From an uncultured Ruminococcus sp. (GTDB lineage Bacteria; Bacillota; Clostridia; Oscillospirales; Ruminococcaceae): a stretch of 31,675 bases of DNA. Within the stretch, counting starts at the first letter, position 1; each line of letters starts with the position of its first letter. The stretch covers positions 1 to 31,675 of the forward strand of contig CADBQZ010000094.1 of assembly GCA_902796865.1 (NCBI GenBank). The letters run 5' to 3'. The notes beneath the pieces are model-generated. The model had not been told where the DNA came from. It was given only the letters and a program-made list of their open reading frames with translations, and did no database searches. The position numbers and the translations under genes are program-made. This document shows positions 22,817 to 31,329 of this stretch, piece by piece.

Positions 22817-23833
22817 TTATTTGTATTGATAAAGTGCTACATTCTCAAATCCGTCAAGCAGGTCGCCCAATCGTTTGAATGCTGCTATAGTACCTCTTGC
22901 AACACAGCCTGTCGGGTCATTTGCAATATTGCATTTAACGCTCAAGGTACGCTCTATAAGCTTATCAAGTCCGCCCAGAAGCGCTCCGCCGCCTGTCAGA
23001 AGGATACCGTTTTCGTAAATATCTCCGACAAGCTCAGGAGGAGTATCCTCTAAAAGTGCACGGATAGAATCAACTATTTCAAATACTTCATCTTCAATAG
23101 CATCAAAAACTTCCATTTCGCTTATATTTATCATTTCAGGAAGACCTTTTATAAGATTTCTTCCGCCTATAGTCATTCTCACGTCGTCGTTCGGGTCGTA
23201 AAGATTTGTAAGCTCTTTCTTAACCATTTCAGCTGTACGGTCTCCTATAAGGAGCTTATGTCTTTTCTGTACATATCTTATTATAGCAGCATCTATCATA
23301 TTTCCTGCTGTTTTTATCGAACGTGATGTAACGATACCGTTCATAGACACTACAGCAACATCAGTAGTACCGCCGCCTATATCGACTACAAGATGTCCTC
23401 TTGCCTTTGTCATATTTATTCCAGCGCCAAGCATAGCAGCTATCGGTTCCTGTATAAGATAGACCTTTCGTGAACCTGCATTCATTGCCGCTTCTACGAC
23501 CGCACGGCTCTCGACATCGGTTATGAATGATGGGACGCATATAACTATCCTGGGCTTCACTAGTCTGTATCCGGCAGCTTTTCTTACAAATTCACGGATA
23601 AGACACTGCGTCATCTCATCGTCAGATATTACACCGCATTCAAGCGGTCTTATAACGTCTATGTACTCCGGAGCCTTACCTACCATTCGGTAAGCTTTTT
23701 TGCCAACTGCTATTATACTATTGGTTCTTTTGTTTACTGCTATCACCGAAGGTTCATTTAAAACCACACCTTTACCGGTTACTGCCATTACTATATTGGC
23801 GGTACCGAGATCTATTCCTATATCCTGTGCCAT
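22817..23833 (-). CDS. mreB: MreB-family rod-shape protein
   Basis: A 338-residue bacterial actin. ATP-binding motifs: GIDLGTANI (6-14), DIGGGTTDVAVVSM (about 150) and the C-terminal LTGGGALLGGLDKL. IRPLECGVISDDEM and VCVPSFITDVESRAV-type segments are conserved. It polymerises under the membrane and guides lateral wall synthesis. It could be the MreB or Mbl paralogue; no mreC/mreD follows. It is the third gene of an operon with recD2 and comF (6-nt gap from comF). Ruminococci are coccoid, so a kept MreB paralogue is worth noting. The start is ATG with AAAGGAA upstream. Confidence 0.9.
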   Translation of the reverse strand: MAQDIGIDLGTANIVMAVTGKGVVLNEPSVIAVNKRTNSIIAVGKKAYRMVGKAPEYIDVIRPLECGVISDDEMTQCLIREFVRKAAGYRLVKPRIVICVPSFITDVESRAVVEAAMNAGSRKVYLIQEPIAAMLGAGINMTKARGHLVVDIGGGTTDVAVVSMNGIVTSRSIKTAGNMIDAAIIRYVQKRHKLLIGDRTAEMVKKELTNLYDPNDDVRMTIGGRNLIKGLPEMINISEMEVFDAIEDEVFEIVDSIRALLEDTPPELVGDIYENGILLTGGGALLGGLDKLIERTLSVKCNIANDPTGCVARGTIAAFKRLGDLLDGFENVALYQYK

Positions 23834-23839
23834 AGCTTA

Positions 23840-24535
23840 TCATTCCTTTTTTAATAATGTTATCGTTCCCGACGCAGCATAAACTTCGCCGGCATTTATA
23901 TTTTTAAGCAAACGGGCGCATTTATTTATAGTGCTTCCCGTAGTTATTACGTCATCACATATTATTATGTTCTTCCCACTGAGGTCTTTTTTATCATCTG
24001 CATAAAACGAATCTGTATTGTTCCGTCTTTGTTCAGCATTAAGAAAATGCTGTGTCTGTGAATCATGTTTATGCAGCAAGTCTTTGATATACGGTATTCC
24101 CGTAACTTCCGAAATCGCCTTTGCAATGACCTCCGCCTGATCGTAGCCTCTTGAACGGCGTTTCTTTCTTGACATGGGCACAGCCGTTATAAGATCGGCT
24201 TTTGAAAGTTTTTCATCGGAATGTATCTTTTCTCCAAGCATCTTTCCGATATGATACCCAAAATTCTTGCTTTCGCCTTTAAGTGATATGATACCTTTCC
24301 TTGCTTCACCTGAATAAACATACAATGAAACAGTTCTTGAGATCGAAGTTTCATCTCCGCATATGCAGTTATCTTTGCCGCATCTGTCGCAAAGATTCAT
24401 GCCGTCCGTTTCAAAAGCCTTCAGCTTATCAAGACAGCCTTCGCAAACAGATCTGTCATAGTTTATCAAGCTGCTGCATATCGGACATCTGTTAGGAAAG
24501 AATATATCCAATATCAGCAAAAGAAACTTATTCAC
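23840..24535 (-). CDS. comF: ComF-family phosphoribosyltransferase-like protein
   Basis: A 231-residue ComF protein. It has an N-terminal zinc-ribbon with CPICSS, CEGC, CDRCGKDNCIC and a C-terminal PRTase fold with IIICDDVITTGSTI (about 193-206). LITAVPMSRKKRRSRGYDQAE is the usual family block. It is linked to DNA uptake during natural transformation; its chemistry is unclear. The start is GTG at 24535, which overlaps the recD2 stop by 8 nt, so the two are translationally coupled. With recD2 it suggests a DNA-processing role. Confidence 0.88.
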   Translation of the reverse strand: MNKFLLLILDIFFPNRCPICSSLINYDRSVCEGCLDKLKAFETDGMNLCDRCGKDNCICGDETSISRTVSLYVYSGEARKGIISLKGESKNFGYHIGKMLGEKIHSDEKLSKADLITAVPMSRKKRRSRGYDQAEVIAKAISEVTGIPYIKDLLHKHDSQTQHFLNAEQRRNNTDSFYADDKKDLSGKNIIICDDVITTGSTINKCARLLKNINAGEVYAASGTITLLKKE

Positions 24536-26732
24536 GTTCCCTCATCTCATCACGGAACATAGCCGTAAGACAGCTATACCGGTTAGTACGTTTATTATTA
24601 ACTACCATTTTTTCAACTATATCCTCCGAGCCTATAAGTATGAGAAGTTTTTTCGCCCTTGTAACAGCAGTATAAAGAAGATTACGGTAAAAAAGCTTGT
24701 CAAAACCTCCGAGCAAAGGCATCACGACTGCTTCAAACTCACTTCCCTGGCTTTTATGTACCGTTATCGCATAAGCAAGCTCCAGCTGATCTGCCATATC
24801 AAATGAGTAATTGGTTATCCTTCCGTCAAAATCTATCGCTATTTCCATGCGGTGACGGTTGATACTCAGTATCTTTCCTATATCTCCGTTGTATATACCG
24901 GCGCCCTGTTCGCCATCTTTCGACCATGTTATGTCATAGTTATTTTTTGTCTGCATTATCTTATCCCCTTCACGGAGAGTATAGACCGGGGTTCTGACTT
25001 CCTTTTTCATGTTGTCTTTGGGATTAAGCTTTTCCTGTAGTACCTTATTAAGCTCTATCACACCCGTCACGCCTTTCCTTGACGGAGATATTACCTGTAT
25101 GTCATCTATCGGAGAGTATTTATAAGCTTTCGGAAGACGGGTTTTTACAAGGTCTGACAAGAGAGCTGTTGCCGATTCCGGCTGTGTGCGCTTAAAAAAG
25201 AAAAAATCGTTATTCTTCTTCGTAAGGTCAGGCATTTCACCCTTTACTATCTTATGAGCGTTTGTGACTATACAGCTTTGCTCTGCCTGCCTGAATATCT
25301 CTTTGAGTTCAATAACAGGTATACATCTGCATTCGATAAGGCTTTTCAAAAGGTTTCCGGCTCCCACAGAAGGAAGCTGATCGCTGTCTCCTACCATTAT
25401 TATACGGCAGCTGAGTTTCAAAGCTCTCAAAAGACTTTCAAACAAAAGCACATCTACCATAGACATCTCGTCTATAACTATCACGTCACACCCCAGAGGA
25501 TCGCTCTCATTATGTCTGAACACAAGCTTTCCTCCGGCATCGAAAGTAACTTCGAGAAGTCTGTGTATTGTTTTTGCTTCATGCCCTGTCAGATCGGATA
25601 TACGTTTTGCCGCACGGCCTGTAGGCGCTGCTATCATGACCGTTTCGCCTTTTTTCTCATAAAGCGATATTATAACATTGAGAGTTGTCGTCTTTCCTGT
25701 TCCGGGTCCTCCGGTCATGACCATAACTCCTCTTGAAAGAGCTGTCGTTATAGCCTTTCGCTGCAGCGTTTCATAATGTATCCCGTTTTGTTCTTCCTCT
25801 ATGTCGATAAGCGCATCATAGTTATGATCGTCGGGAGACGAAAATGCCTGTATCACACTTATGCGTCCTGCTATATAGCGCTCGGCAGTATAGTAATCAT
25901 CAAGATAAACAAAGCCCCTGTCGTTTTTTACATATTCATATATCTTTTCATCGGCAGTCATCTCGTTATATACTTCATAAAAATCCGATTCACTTATCTT
26001 TAAATAACTCTTGACTATTTTTTCAAAAGTATCTATCGGCAGACAGGAATGCCCGGCATTTGCATTTTCTGAAAGTATAAATCTTATACCTGCCGCTATC
26101 CTGTCATGCGAATCCGGTTTTACACCCATAGCTGATGCCGCAGTCTCAGCCTTTTTGAATGAAAGACCTATACACGGCGAACATAATATATAAGGATTAT
26201 TTTTTATTATGTCGATAGCCTGATGTCCCCATTCATTATACGCTCTCATAGCAACACCGGATCTTAGCCCGTATTTTGAAAGGAACATCATAAGATGTCT
26301 GAGATTGAATATTTTCTTTACTTCTTCCGAAATAGTTTCACACTTTTTCGGTGAGATGCCTCTTATCTTCATAAGCTGTCCGGGTTCTTTCTCCATTATT
26401 TCAAGCGTTCTCTCACCAAAAACATCAACTATCCTTTTGGCAAGTGCCGGACCTACGCCCTTTATTGCTCCTGAAGACAGATATTTCAATATATTTACGG
26501 CAGTGTTGGGAAGCTTCCGTTCACAGTATTCCGCCTGGAACTGTGTGCCAAATCTGGCATGATTTACAAATTTCCCTTCTAAAAGGAGCGTCTCTCCCGC
26601 TTCGACATCGCCAAGTTCGCCTACAGCAGTTATAAGCTCTCCGTCGGTATTCACATCAAGCACGGTATATCCGTTCTGTTCATTTCTGTATATGACCGAA
26701 TCGACAACGCCTTCTATTTTTGTCAGCTCCAT
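24528..26732 (-). CDS. recD2: ATP-dependent RecD2 helicase
   Basis: A 734-residue RecD2-type SF1 helicase, working without RecB/RecC. It has an N-terminal OB-like region (1-90), tandem helix-hairpin-helix segments (about 90-210), Walker A GGPGTGKTTT (341-350), Walker B VIDEMSMVD (419-427), the GDSDQLPSVGAG motif and the late AITVHKSQGSEF motif. RecD2 is a 5'-3' helicase tied to DNA repair and replication-fork maintenance in Bacillus. AAAGGATC precedes the ATG at 26732. It is the first gene of the operon with comF and mreB, from promoter 26770-26798. Confidence 0.93.
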   Translation of the reverse strand: MELTKIEGVVDSVIYRNEQNGYTVLDVNTDGELITAVGELGDVEAGETLLLEGKFVNHARFGTQFQAEYCERKLPNTAVNILKYLSSGAIKGVGPALAKRIVDVFGERTLEIMEKEPGQLMKIRGISPKKCETISEEVKKIFNLRHLMMFLSKYGLRSGVAMRAYNEWGHQAIDIIKNNPYILCSPCIGLSFKKAETAASAMGVKPDSHDRIAAGIRFILSENANAGHSCLPIDTFEKIVKSYLKISESDFYEVYNEMTADEKIYEYVKNDRGFVYLDDYYTAERYIAGRISVIQAFSSPDDHNYDALIDIEEEQNGIHYETLQRKAITTALSRGVMVMTGGPGTGKTTTLNVIISLYEKKGETVMIAAPTGRAAKRISDLTGHEAKTIHRLLEVTFDAGGKLVFRHNESDPLGCDVIVIDEMSMVDVLLFESLLRALKLSCRIIMVGDSDQLPSVGAGNLLKSLIECRCIPVIELKEIFRQAEQSCIVTNAHKIVKGEMPDLTKKNNDFFFFKRTQPESATALLSDLVKTRLPKAYKYSPIDDIQVISPSRKGVTGVIELNKVLQEKLNPKDNMKKEVRTPVYTLREGDKIMQTKNNYDITWSKDGEQGAGIYNGDIGKILSINRHRMEIAIDFDGRITNYSFDMADQLELAYAITVHKSQGSEFEAVVMPLLGGFDKLFYRNLLYTAVTRAKKLLILIGSEDIVEKMVVNNKRTNRYSCLTAMFRDEMRERE

Positions 26733-26769
26733 TTATAGATCCTTTCCGAAATATATATCATTATCTTAT

Positions 26770-26798
26770 ATTATACTATCTTTTGTCGAAAAAATCAA
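26770..26798 (-). promoter_or_regulatory. promoter of the recD2 operon
   Basis: Minus strand: TTGATT (26793-26798), 17-nt spacer, TATAAT (26770-26775). Confidence 0.75.
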
Positions 26799-26958
26799 GG
26801 CAGAAAATATGCTCCTATATTTTTATTTTTCAGCAAAACTATATAAGAAGATGCTCTATTAAGAAGACAGAAAAGATGTATCCAAAAACGCAAAAGAGCT
26901 ATAAACAACACAGATACGTCGCTTATAGCCTGTAGTTTCCAAATTTTATAAAATAAAA

Positions 26959-26982
26959 ATGCCCTCTTATAAAAGAGAGCAT
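26959..26982 (-). terminator. terminator of tRNA-Arg
   Basis: 10-bp stem ATGCCCTCTT/AAGAGAGCAT (one wobble), ATAA loop. On the minus strand TTTTATTTTA follows. Confidence 0.8.
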
Positions 26983-27005
26983 ATGCCCTGCCGAGACTAA
27001 TCGAC

Positions 27006-27082
27006 TGGTGCGCCAGAAGGGACTCGAACCCCCGACCTACTGGTTCGTAGCCAGTCACTCTATCCAGCTGAGCTACTGGCGC
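27006..27082 (-). tRNA. tRNA-Arg (anticodon ACG)
   Basis: A 77-nt cloverleaf on the minus strand with a 7-bp acceptor stem GCGCCAG/CTGGCGC and discriminator A. The 3' CCA is encoded. The D-arm reads TAGCTCAGCTGGATAGAG. The anticodon stem ACTGG/CCAGT holds the loop CTACGAA, so the anticodon is ACG (wobble A likely edited to inosine). The T-arm reads GGGGGTTCGAGTCCC. Transcribed alone. Confidence 0.97.
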
Positions 27083-27100
27083 ACTTTTTAAAGCTTTATT

Positions 27101-27129
27101 ATTATATCATATCCGGTCGAGTTTGTCAA
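27101..27129 (-). promoter_or_regulatory. promoter of tRNA-Arg
   Basis: Minus strand: TTGACA (27124-27129), 17-nt spacer, TATAAT (27101-27106). A full consensus promoter, as expected for a tRNA gene. Confidence 0.85.
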
Positions 27130-27150
27130 TAGTTTTTTGAATTCTTTATT

Positions 27151-28287
27151 TTATTTTACAATATATGACTCATATCCCATTTCGCTGAAAATATCTTTGA
27201 TTTTTCCTTTTTCCTCATCACTCAAAGAATCAGTGAGCACCTCTGGGATATAAGATGTTTTATATATCGTGCCTTCTATTGCACCGCAGACTTTTTTTAT
27301 CTTATCTTCAAAACCAAGACCTGAAAAATCCGTTTCTTTTCCATTAATTGTTTTATATCCGGTGAATAACTGAGGGTCTATCTGTAAAACGTATTTTTGT
27401 ACGTTAAGCATTATTGGTTTGCGGAACACTTCCGACTTTCCGTCAAAAAGCTCATCAGCAGATATTTCAAGCCAGAACATACTGCCTTTGTCTGATGCAG
27501 CAGCTGACATTGCATCAACATCATCAATAAGATCAAGATAACGATCTGGTGAAGCCGTTTTCCCGCCTATGTCCTCAAGCGCTTCTGCACTGAACGGCGG
27601 ATATTTCATATCAGTACAAAGAATATACTCAAAGCCGGCTTTCGCAATTTCAGAAGTTATCGAGGAAAGATATTTCTTCGTTTCAGTAGATGCCGGGTCA
27701 AGCCACGGTTTTCCGTCTGAGCTTTGCTTATCATACCAAAGCTTTTGCCCCGAACTCAGATTGAATCCGGCTTCATTATTGGATTTAGGATACAGATTAT
27801 CTTCCATTGTGTTTATCGCTGCTGCCGGCTTGAATCCTTCCTGCTCTATTACCGAAAGAATATCGGAAAGTTCAATGTCATTTCCGACATCTGCCATCAC
27901 AGCACCCTCATATGCCGAACTGTAATTCAGCATACCGCCCTCTATTTTAAGAGGCACAACGATCGTATCATAATTATGCTTATTTACAAGCTGTATTTCG
28001 GAACTGAGTTCATCTATGTCCTCAAATTCTTCTTCCGCAAGCATATAGGCTTTGATGGAATCTTCCTTTTCTCTTTCATGCTCTGCGCCTTCAGGAGAAG
28101 CTTTTAAAAGCTCCAGACCTGATATTTCCGAGATCTCTGTCTCTCCTACTTCGCCGAATGGCTTTGCAACGCTGTATCCCAATACTGCAAAAACATAAGC
28201 GAGCAGCAATGTTGCCGCAGCAGACAGGATCTTTTTCGGAAGGTCTTTATGTCTGTGAGGCTTATATTCGTTTTTTTTCTTTTTCAT
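27151..28287 (-). CDS. DUF4015 putative glycosidase-like membrane-anchored protein
   Basis: A 378-residue protein with a basic cytoplasmic tail (MKKKKNEYKPHRHKD), one transmembrane helix (about 19-42) and an extracellular domain. Visible segments are KAYMLAEEEFEDIDELSSE, YDTIVVPLKIEGGMLNYSS and PWLDPASTETKKYLSSITSE. The GKPWLDPAS block after WYDK and the late ILCTDMKYPP strand match the DUF4015 TIM-barrel family (putative glycosyl hydrolase). The typical length is about 350-450. Function unknown; a cell-wall or polysaccharide substrate is plausible. ATG 28287 follows GGTGA. Its promoter is unclear. Confidence 0.65.
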   Translation of the reverse strand: MKKKKNEYKPHRHKDLPKKILSAAATLLLAYVFAVLGYSVAKPFGEVGETEISEISGLELLKASPEGAEHEREKEDSIKAYMLAEEEFEDIDELSSEIQLVNKHNYDTIVVPLKIEGGMLNYSSAYEGAVMADVGNDIELSDILSVIEQEGFKPAAAINTMEDNLYPKSNNEAGFNLSSGQKLWYDKQSSDGKPWLDPASTETKKYLSSITSEIAKAGFEYILCTDMKYPPFSAEALEDIGGKTASPDRYLDLIDDVDAMSAAASDKGSMFWLEISADELFDGKSEVFRKPIMLNVQKYVLQIDPQLFTGYKTINGKETDFSGLGFEDKIKKVCGAIEGTIYKTSYIPEVLTDSLSDEEKGKIKDIFSEMGYESYIVK

Positions 28288-28398
28288 TTCAATTCACCAT
28301 AGAACACAAATTTCGTTTTGGAATAAAATAATAGTAAAAGCCACGCAGGCTTTGTTATCTGATATGAAGATCATATCCCGGAAAGTGAGGTATACTAA

Positions 28399-28944
28399 AT
28401 GATCGTTAATAAACTCAGCAGAAATGCTCTTAAAATAACCCTTGACAGGAATGATATCGCAAGATACGGCATATGCAGCTTTGATCCGGATCCGGATTCT
28501 GTAAAAGCAGTACTCAACGATATGTATGACGATATAACGAAAGCCCTGGATATCGCATCTGAATGTCATCAGATATATGCCGAAGTATTTTCACGACCGG
28601 ACAGATGTCTTATTTTCGTTTCGTGCAAAGGAATAAGAAAATCAGGACGTGTGCATTCTTCTGAGATCATCTGCGAATTTGAAAGCTTTGAAGCACTTTG
28701 TGATATGTGCCGCAGCATCTTTCTTATGTATCCCGGATTTATTGTATCGAGCAGTCTTTATTGCAGCGGCAGCATACGGCTTTTGCTTAGGCTCAAAAGA
28801 GAATGCACCGGACTCGTCGAGATAGCAGAAAGCTATGCAAAAATCATCAAAGCTGACCGCATAAACAAGGCGTTCACAAAAGAACATTTCGACCTTGTTA
28901 TAGATAAAGAAGCGGTCAGCAAAGTGCTTATGTATGAAAAATAA
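28399..28944 (+). CDS. MecA-like adaptor protein
   Basis: A 181-residue protein resembling MecA, the ClpC adaptor that delivers substrates for proteolysis in Firmicutes. The N-terminal NKLSRNALKITLDRNDIARYG is like the MecA N-terminal beta strand and acidic helix. The C-terminal SFEALCDMCRS and SGSIRLLLRLKRE strands match the MecA C-terminal domain. The linker is short, and the group is divergent in Clostridia. GAGG lies 8 nt before the ATG at 28399. It is convergent with rpe, with only 3 nt between stops (28944 and 28948). Confidence 0.6.
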   Translation: MIVNKLSRNALKITLDRNDIARYGICSFDPDPDSVKAVLNDMYDDITKALDIASECHQIYAEVFSRPDRCLIFVSCKGIRKSGRVHSSEIICEFESFEALCDMCRSIFLMYPGFIVSSSLYCSGSIRLLLRLKRECTGLVEIAESYAKIIKADRINKAFTKEHFDLVIDKEAVSKVLMYEK

Positions 28945-28947
28945 GTA

Positions 28948-29595
28948 TTATCTTCTGAGTGAATCCACAGCATTTTTCATATCTTCACTCTTGAATATAT
29001 AGCTTCCTGCAACAAGTATATTTGCTCCTGCATCTGAAGCAAGGGCTGCTGTAGAAGCGTTTATGCCGCCGTCTACCTGTATATCAGTATCAAGACCGTT
29101 TTCGGTGATGAACTTCCTTGCGTCCTTTATCTTTTCGAGCATATCATTCATGAATGCCTGTCCGCCGAATCCCGGTTCAACAGTCATTATAAGAAGCATA
29201 TCTATCTTGTTCATGAACGGGAGCGCTTTTTCAAGAGGTGTGCCCGGTCTTAATGCAAGACCTGCTTTCGCACCTGTCTTTTTTATAGCATCAATAGTCT
29301 TATCCGGGTCTCCTTCACTTTCAATATGAAAGGTTATGATATCGGCACCGAAAGAAGCGCATCTTTCTATATATTTATAAGGTGATTCTATCATCAAATG
29401 AACATCCAGCGTCATATCGCTGTTTTTGTTCACCTTTTCAAGTATAGGGAATCCAAAGGATATATTGTCTACGAATATCCCGTCCATAACATCAAAGTGA
29501 AGCATTTCAGCTCCGCTTTTTTTTATTCTTTCAAGGTCATTTTTGAGTTCCATAAAATCGGAACTTAATATTGAAACAGAAACGATTTCTTTCAA
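28948..29595 (-). CDS. rpe: ribulose-phosphate 3-epimerase
   Basis: A 215-residue TIM-barrel enzyme of the pentose phosphate pathway that interconverts ribulose-5-P and xylulose-5-P. Motifs: SILSSDF, the metal and catalytic MLHFDVMDG, LDVHLMIE, the phosphate-binding MTVEPGFGGQAF, and QVDGGINAST with AGSYIF. Length is normal. It follows gltX after 12 nt and is probably co-transcribed with it, sharing promoter 31131-31159. Confidence 0.95.
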   Translation of the reverse strand: MKEIVSVSILSSDFMELKNDLERIKKSGAEMLHFDVMDGIFVDNISFGFPILEKVNKNSDMTLDVHLMIESPYKYIERCASFGADIITFHIESEGDPDKTIDAIKKTGAKAGLALRPGTPLEKALPFMNKIDMLLIMTVEPGFGGQAFMNDMLEKIKDARKFITENGLDTDIQVDGGINASTAALASDAGANILVAGSYIFKSEDMKNAVDSLRR

Positions 29596-29607
29596 ATTAT
29601 TCCTCCA

Positions 29608-31062
29608 TCAAAGCTCTTGTATAGCCTGTTTTATTCTTGAAATTGATTCTTCTTTACCGAACACTTCCATAAGCTCTGTAGCACCGCCGGGAGTTACACC
29701 AAGTCTTGCAACTGCGATCCTTACAGCCCACATTACAGCGCCGGCTTTCCTTTCGGTATCAGCCGCAAACTGCTTTAAAACTGCAAAAAGTGTATCGTTT
29801 TCCCAGTTTTCGACTTCTTCAAGCTTTGTTATACATTCTTCGAGTATAGCTTTGCATATTTCAGGATCAGTCTTGTTTTTCTTATTAGTATAAAGACTGC
29901 TGTCCATAGGAAGTCTTTCGAGTACAAAATCAAGTTTTTCCTTTATATCTGAAAAGGCAGATATACGGGTATGAAGAAGTGCTGCAAGCTTTTTAGTATC
30001 TATATTATCAGGACAAAGCTCATCTATTATAGGAAGAGCTTTTTTATTGTATTCTTCATCTGAAAGCTTCTTTATATATTCCGAATTGAACCAGCGGAGT
30101 TTGTCATAGTCAAATACGGAAGGCGACTTGCTCAGCATATCCATAGAGAATGATTTTTTGAGTTCGTCCATAGTAAAAAATTCTTCGGTCGAATCTTTTG
30201 GACTCCAGCCCAGAAGAGCTATATAGTTTATTATAGCTTCGGGAAGATAACCGTCCTCCACAAGATCCTGGAAACTTACAGCGCCGTGACGCTTTTAAAG
30301 CTTTGAAACGTTTCCATCAGCATCTTTTCCCATAAGCAGAGGAAGATGTACATAATGAGGTCTTTCCCAGCCAAAAGCATCATACAAGAGACAGTATTTC
30401 GGCGTAGATGTAAGATATTCATTTCCTCTTACGACGTGTGTGACACCCATAAGATAATCGTCGATAACATGACAGAAATTGTATGTAGGGAATCCGTCCG
30501 CTTTTATAAGTATCTGATCCTGAAGCTCGGAATTGTCCATATCAACTTTTCCGTATACTTCGTCAACATATGAAGTAGTGCCTTCAAGCGGCATTTTTTG
30601 TCTTATTACATACGGCTTTCCTTCGGCAAGATTTTTTTCGATCTCTTCTTTTGAAAGATCACGGCAGTGCCTGTCATAACCGCCAAGACCGTTTTCATCA
30701 TGCAGAGACTTTAATCTTTCAGCCGTACAGAAGCAGTAATATGCGTGTCCGCTTTCGATAAGCTTTTTTGCATATTCAAGATAAATGCCTTTTCTTTCAC
30801 TCTGGATATAAGGACCGTTTTCGCCGCCGACTCCCGGTCCCTCGTCGTAATCTATACCGGTCATTTCAAGAGTTTTTATGATAACGTCCTGCGCTCCCTC
30901 TACAAGTCTTTCCTGATCGGTATCTTCAATACGGAGTATAAACTTCCCACCCTGCGATTTTGCAAGAAGATATGAATAAAGCGCCGTGCGGAGATTGCCT
31001 ATATGCATAAAGCCTGTAGGCGACGGTGCAAAACGTGTCTTTATCTGAGAATTTGATGCCAT
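29608..31062 (-). pseudogene. gltX: glutamyl-tRNA synthetase interrupted by an in-frame stop in the KMSKS loop
   Basis: Reading from ATG 31062 (AAAGGAAATAAAA upstream), the frame gives [20 protein letters not shown] with HIGN at residues 20-23. It continues through the class I catalytic core, with [15 protein letters not shown] and [19 protein letters not shown] blocks, to DGNVSKL, then TAA (30295-30297). The same frame goes on KRHGAVSFQDLVEDGYLPEA and the anticodon-binding region to 29608, where it ends normally. Total 484 codons plus the internal stop, the usual GluRS length. The expected KLSKR loop has TAA for Ser, explained by TCA to TAA. If real, only the N-terminal half is made and ATP-dependent activation is lost. 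GluRS is essential unless another copy exists, so sequence error is a serious option. Confidence 0.85.
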
Positions 31063-31098
31063 TTTTATTTCCTTTCATTTCAGTCGTATTCTTTGCCG

Positions 31099-31116
31099 GA
31101 CTGCTTTTATGCAGTC
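31099..31116 (-). promoter_or_regulatory. hairpin in the gltX leader
   Basis: 6-bp stem GACTGC/GCAGTC with a 6-nt loop, within about 60 nt upstream of the gltX start. Too short for a T-box. It may be a stabilising hairpin. Confidence 0.4.
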
Positions 31117-31130
31117 AGACCGCTCTTATT

Positions 31131-31159
31131 ATTATACATTAAAGGAAAAATCATGTCAA
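31131..31159 (-). promoter_or_regulatory. promoter of gltX-rpe
   Basis: Minus strand: TTGACA (31154-31159), 17-nt spacer, TATAAT (31131-31136). Confidence 0.85.
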
Positions 31160-31329
31160 TAGCAAAATAATAATAGAGATGGAAATTGCAAATTTTATAA
31201 TAATAAATGGGTGTTGTTATTTTTGTTGAAAACGGTTATTTAACGGTCTGCTGCAAAGCGAAATGCAACATATTTTTGTGGCTGTAAAAGTCATCATTCA
31301 GTTTATGATGTTAAGTGCAAATACTTGCT

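Noticed and set aside
26800..26958. A gene between recD2 and tRNA-Arg
   Set aside because: No frame with a ribosome binding site or recognisable protein. The interval contains only the recD2 promoter end and the tRNA terminator.
30262..30297. A frameshift in gltX
   Set aside because: The two halves are in the same frame. The break is a single stop codon, with KRHGAVSF continuing directly after it.
31160..31329. CRISPR leader on the left side of the array
   Set aside because: It is AT-rich with an inverted CATCAT/ATGATG element, but repeat orientation and the degenerate first repeat both indicate that this is the leader-distal flank.
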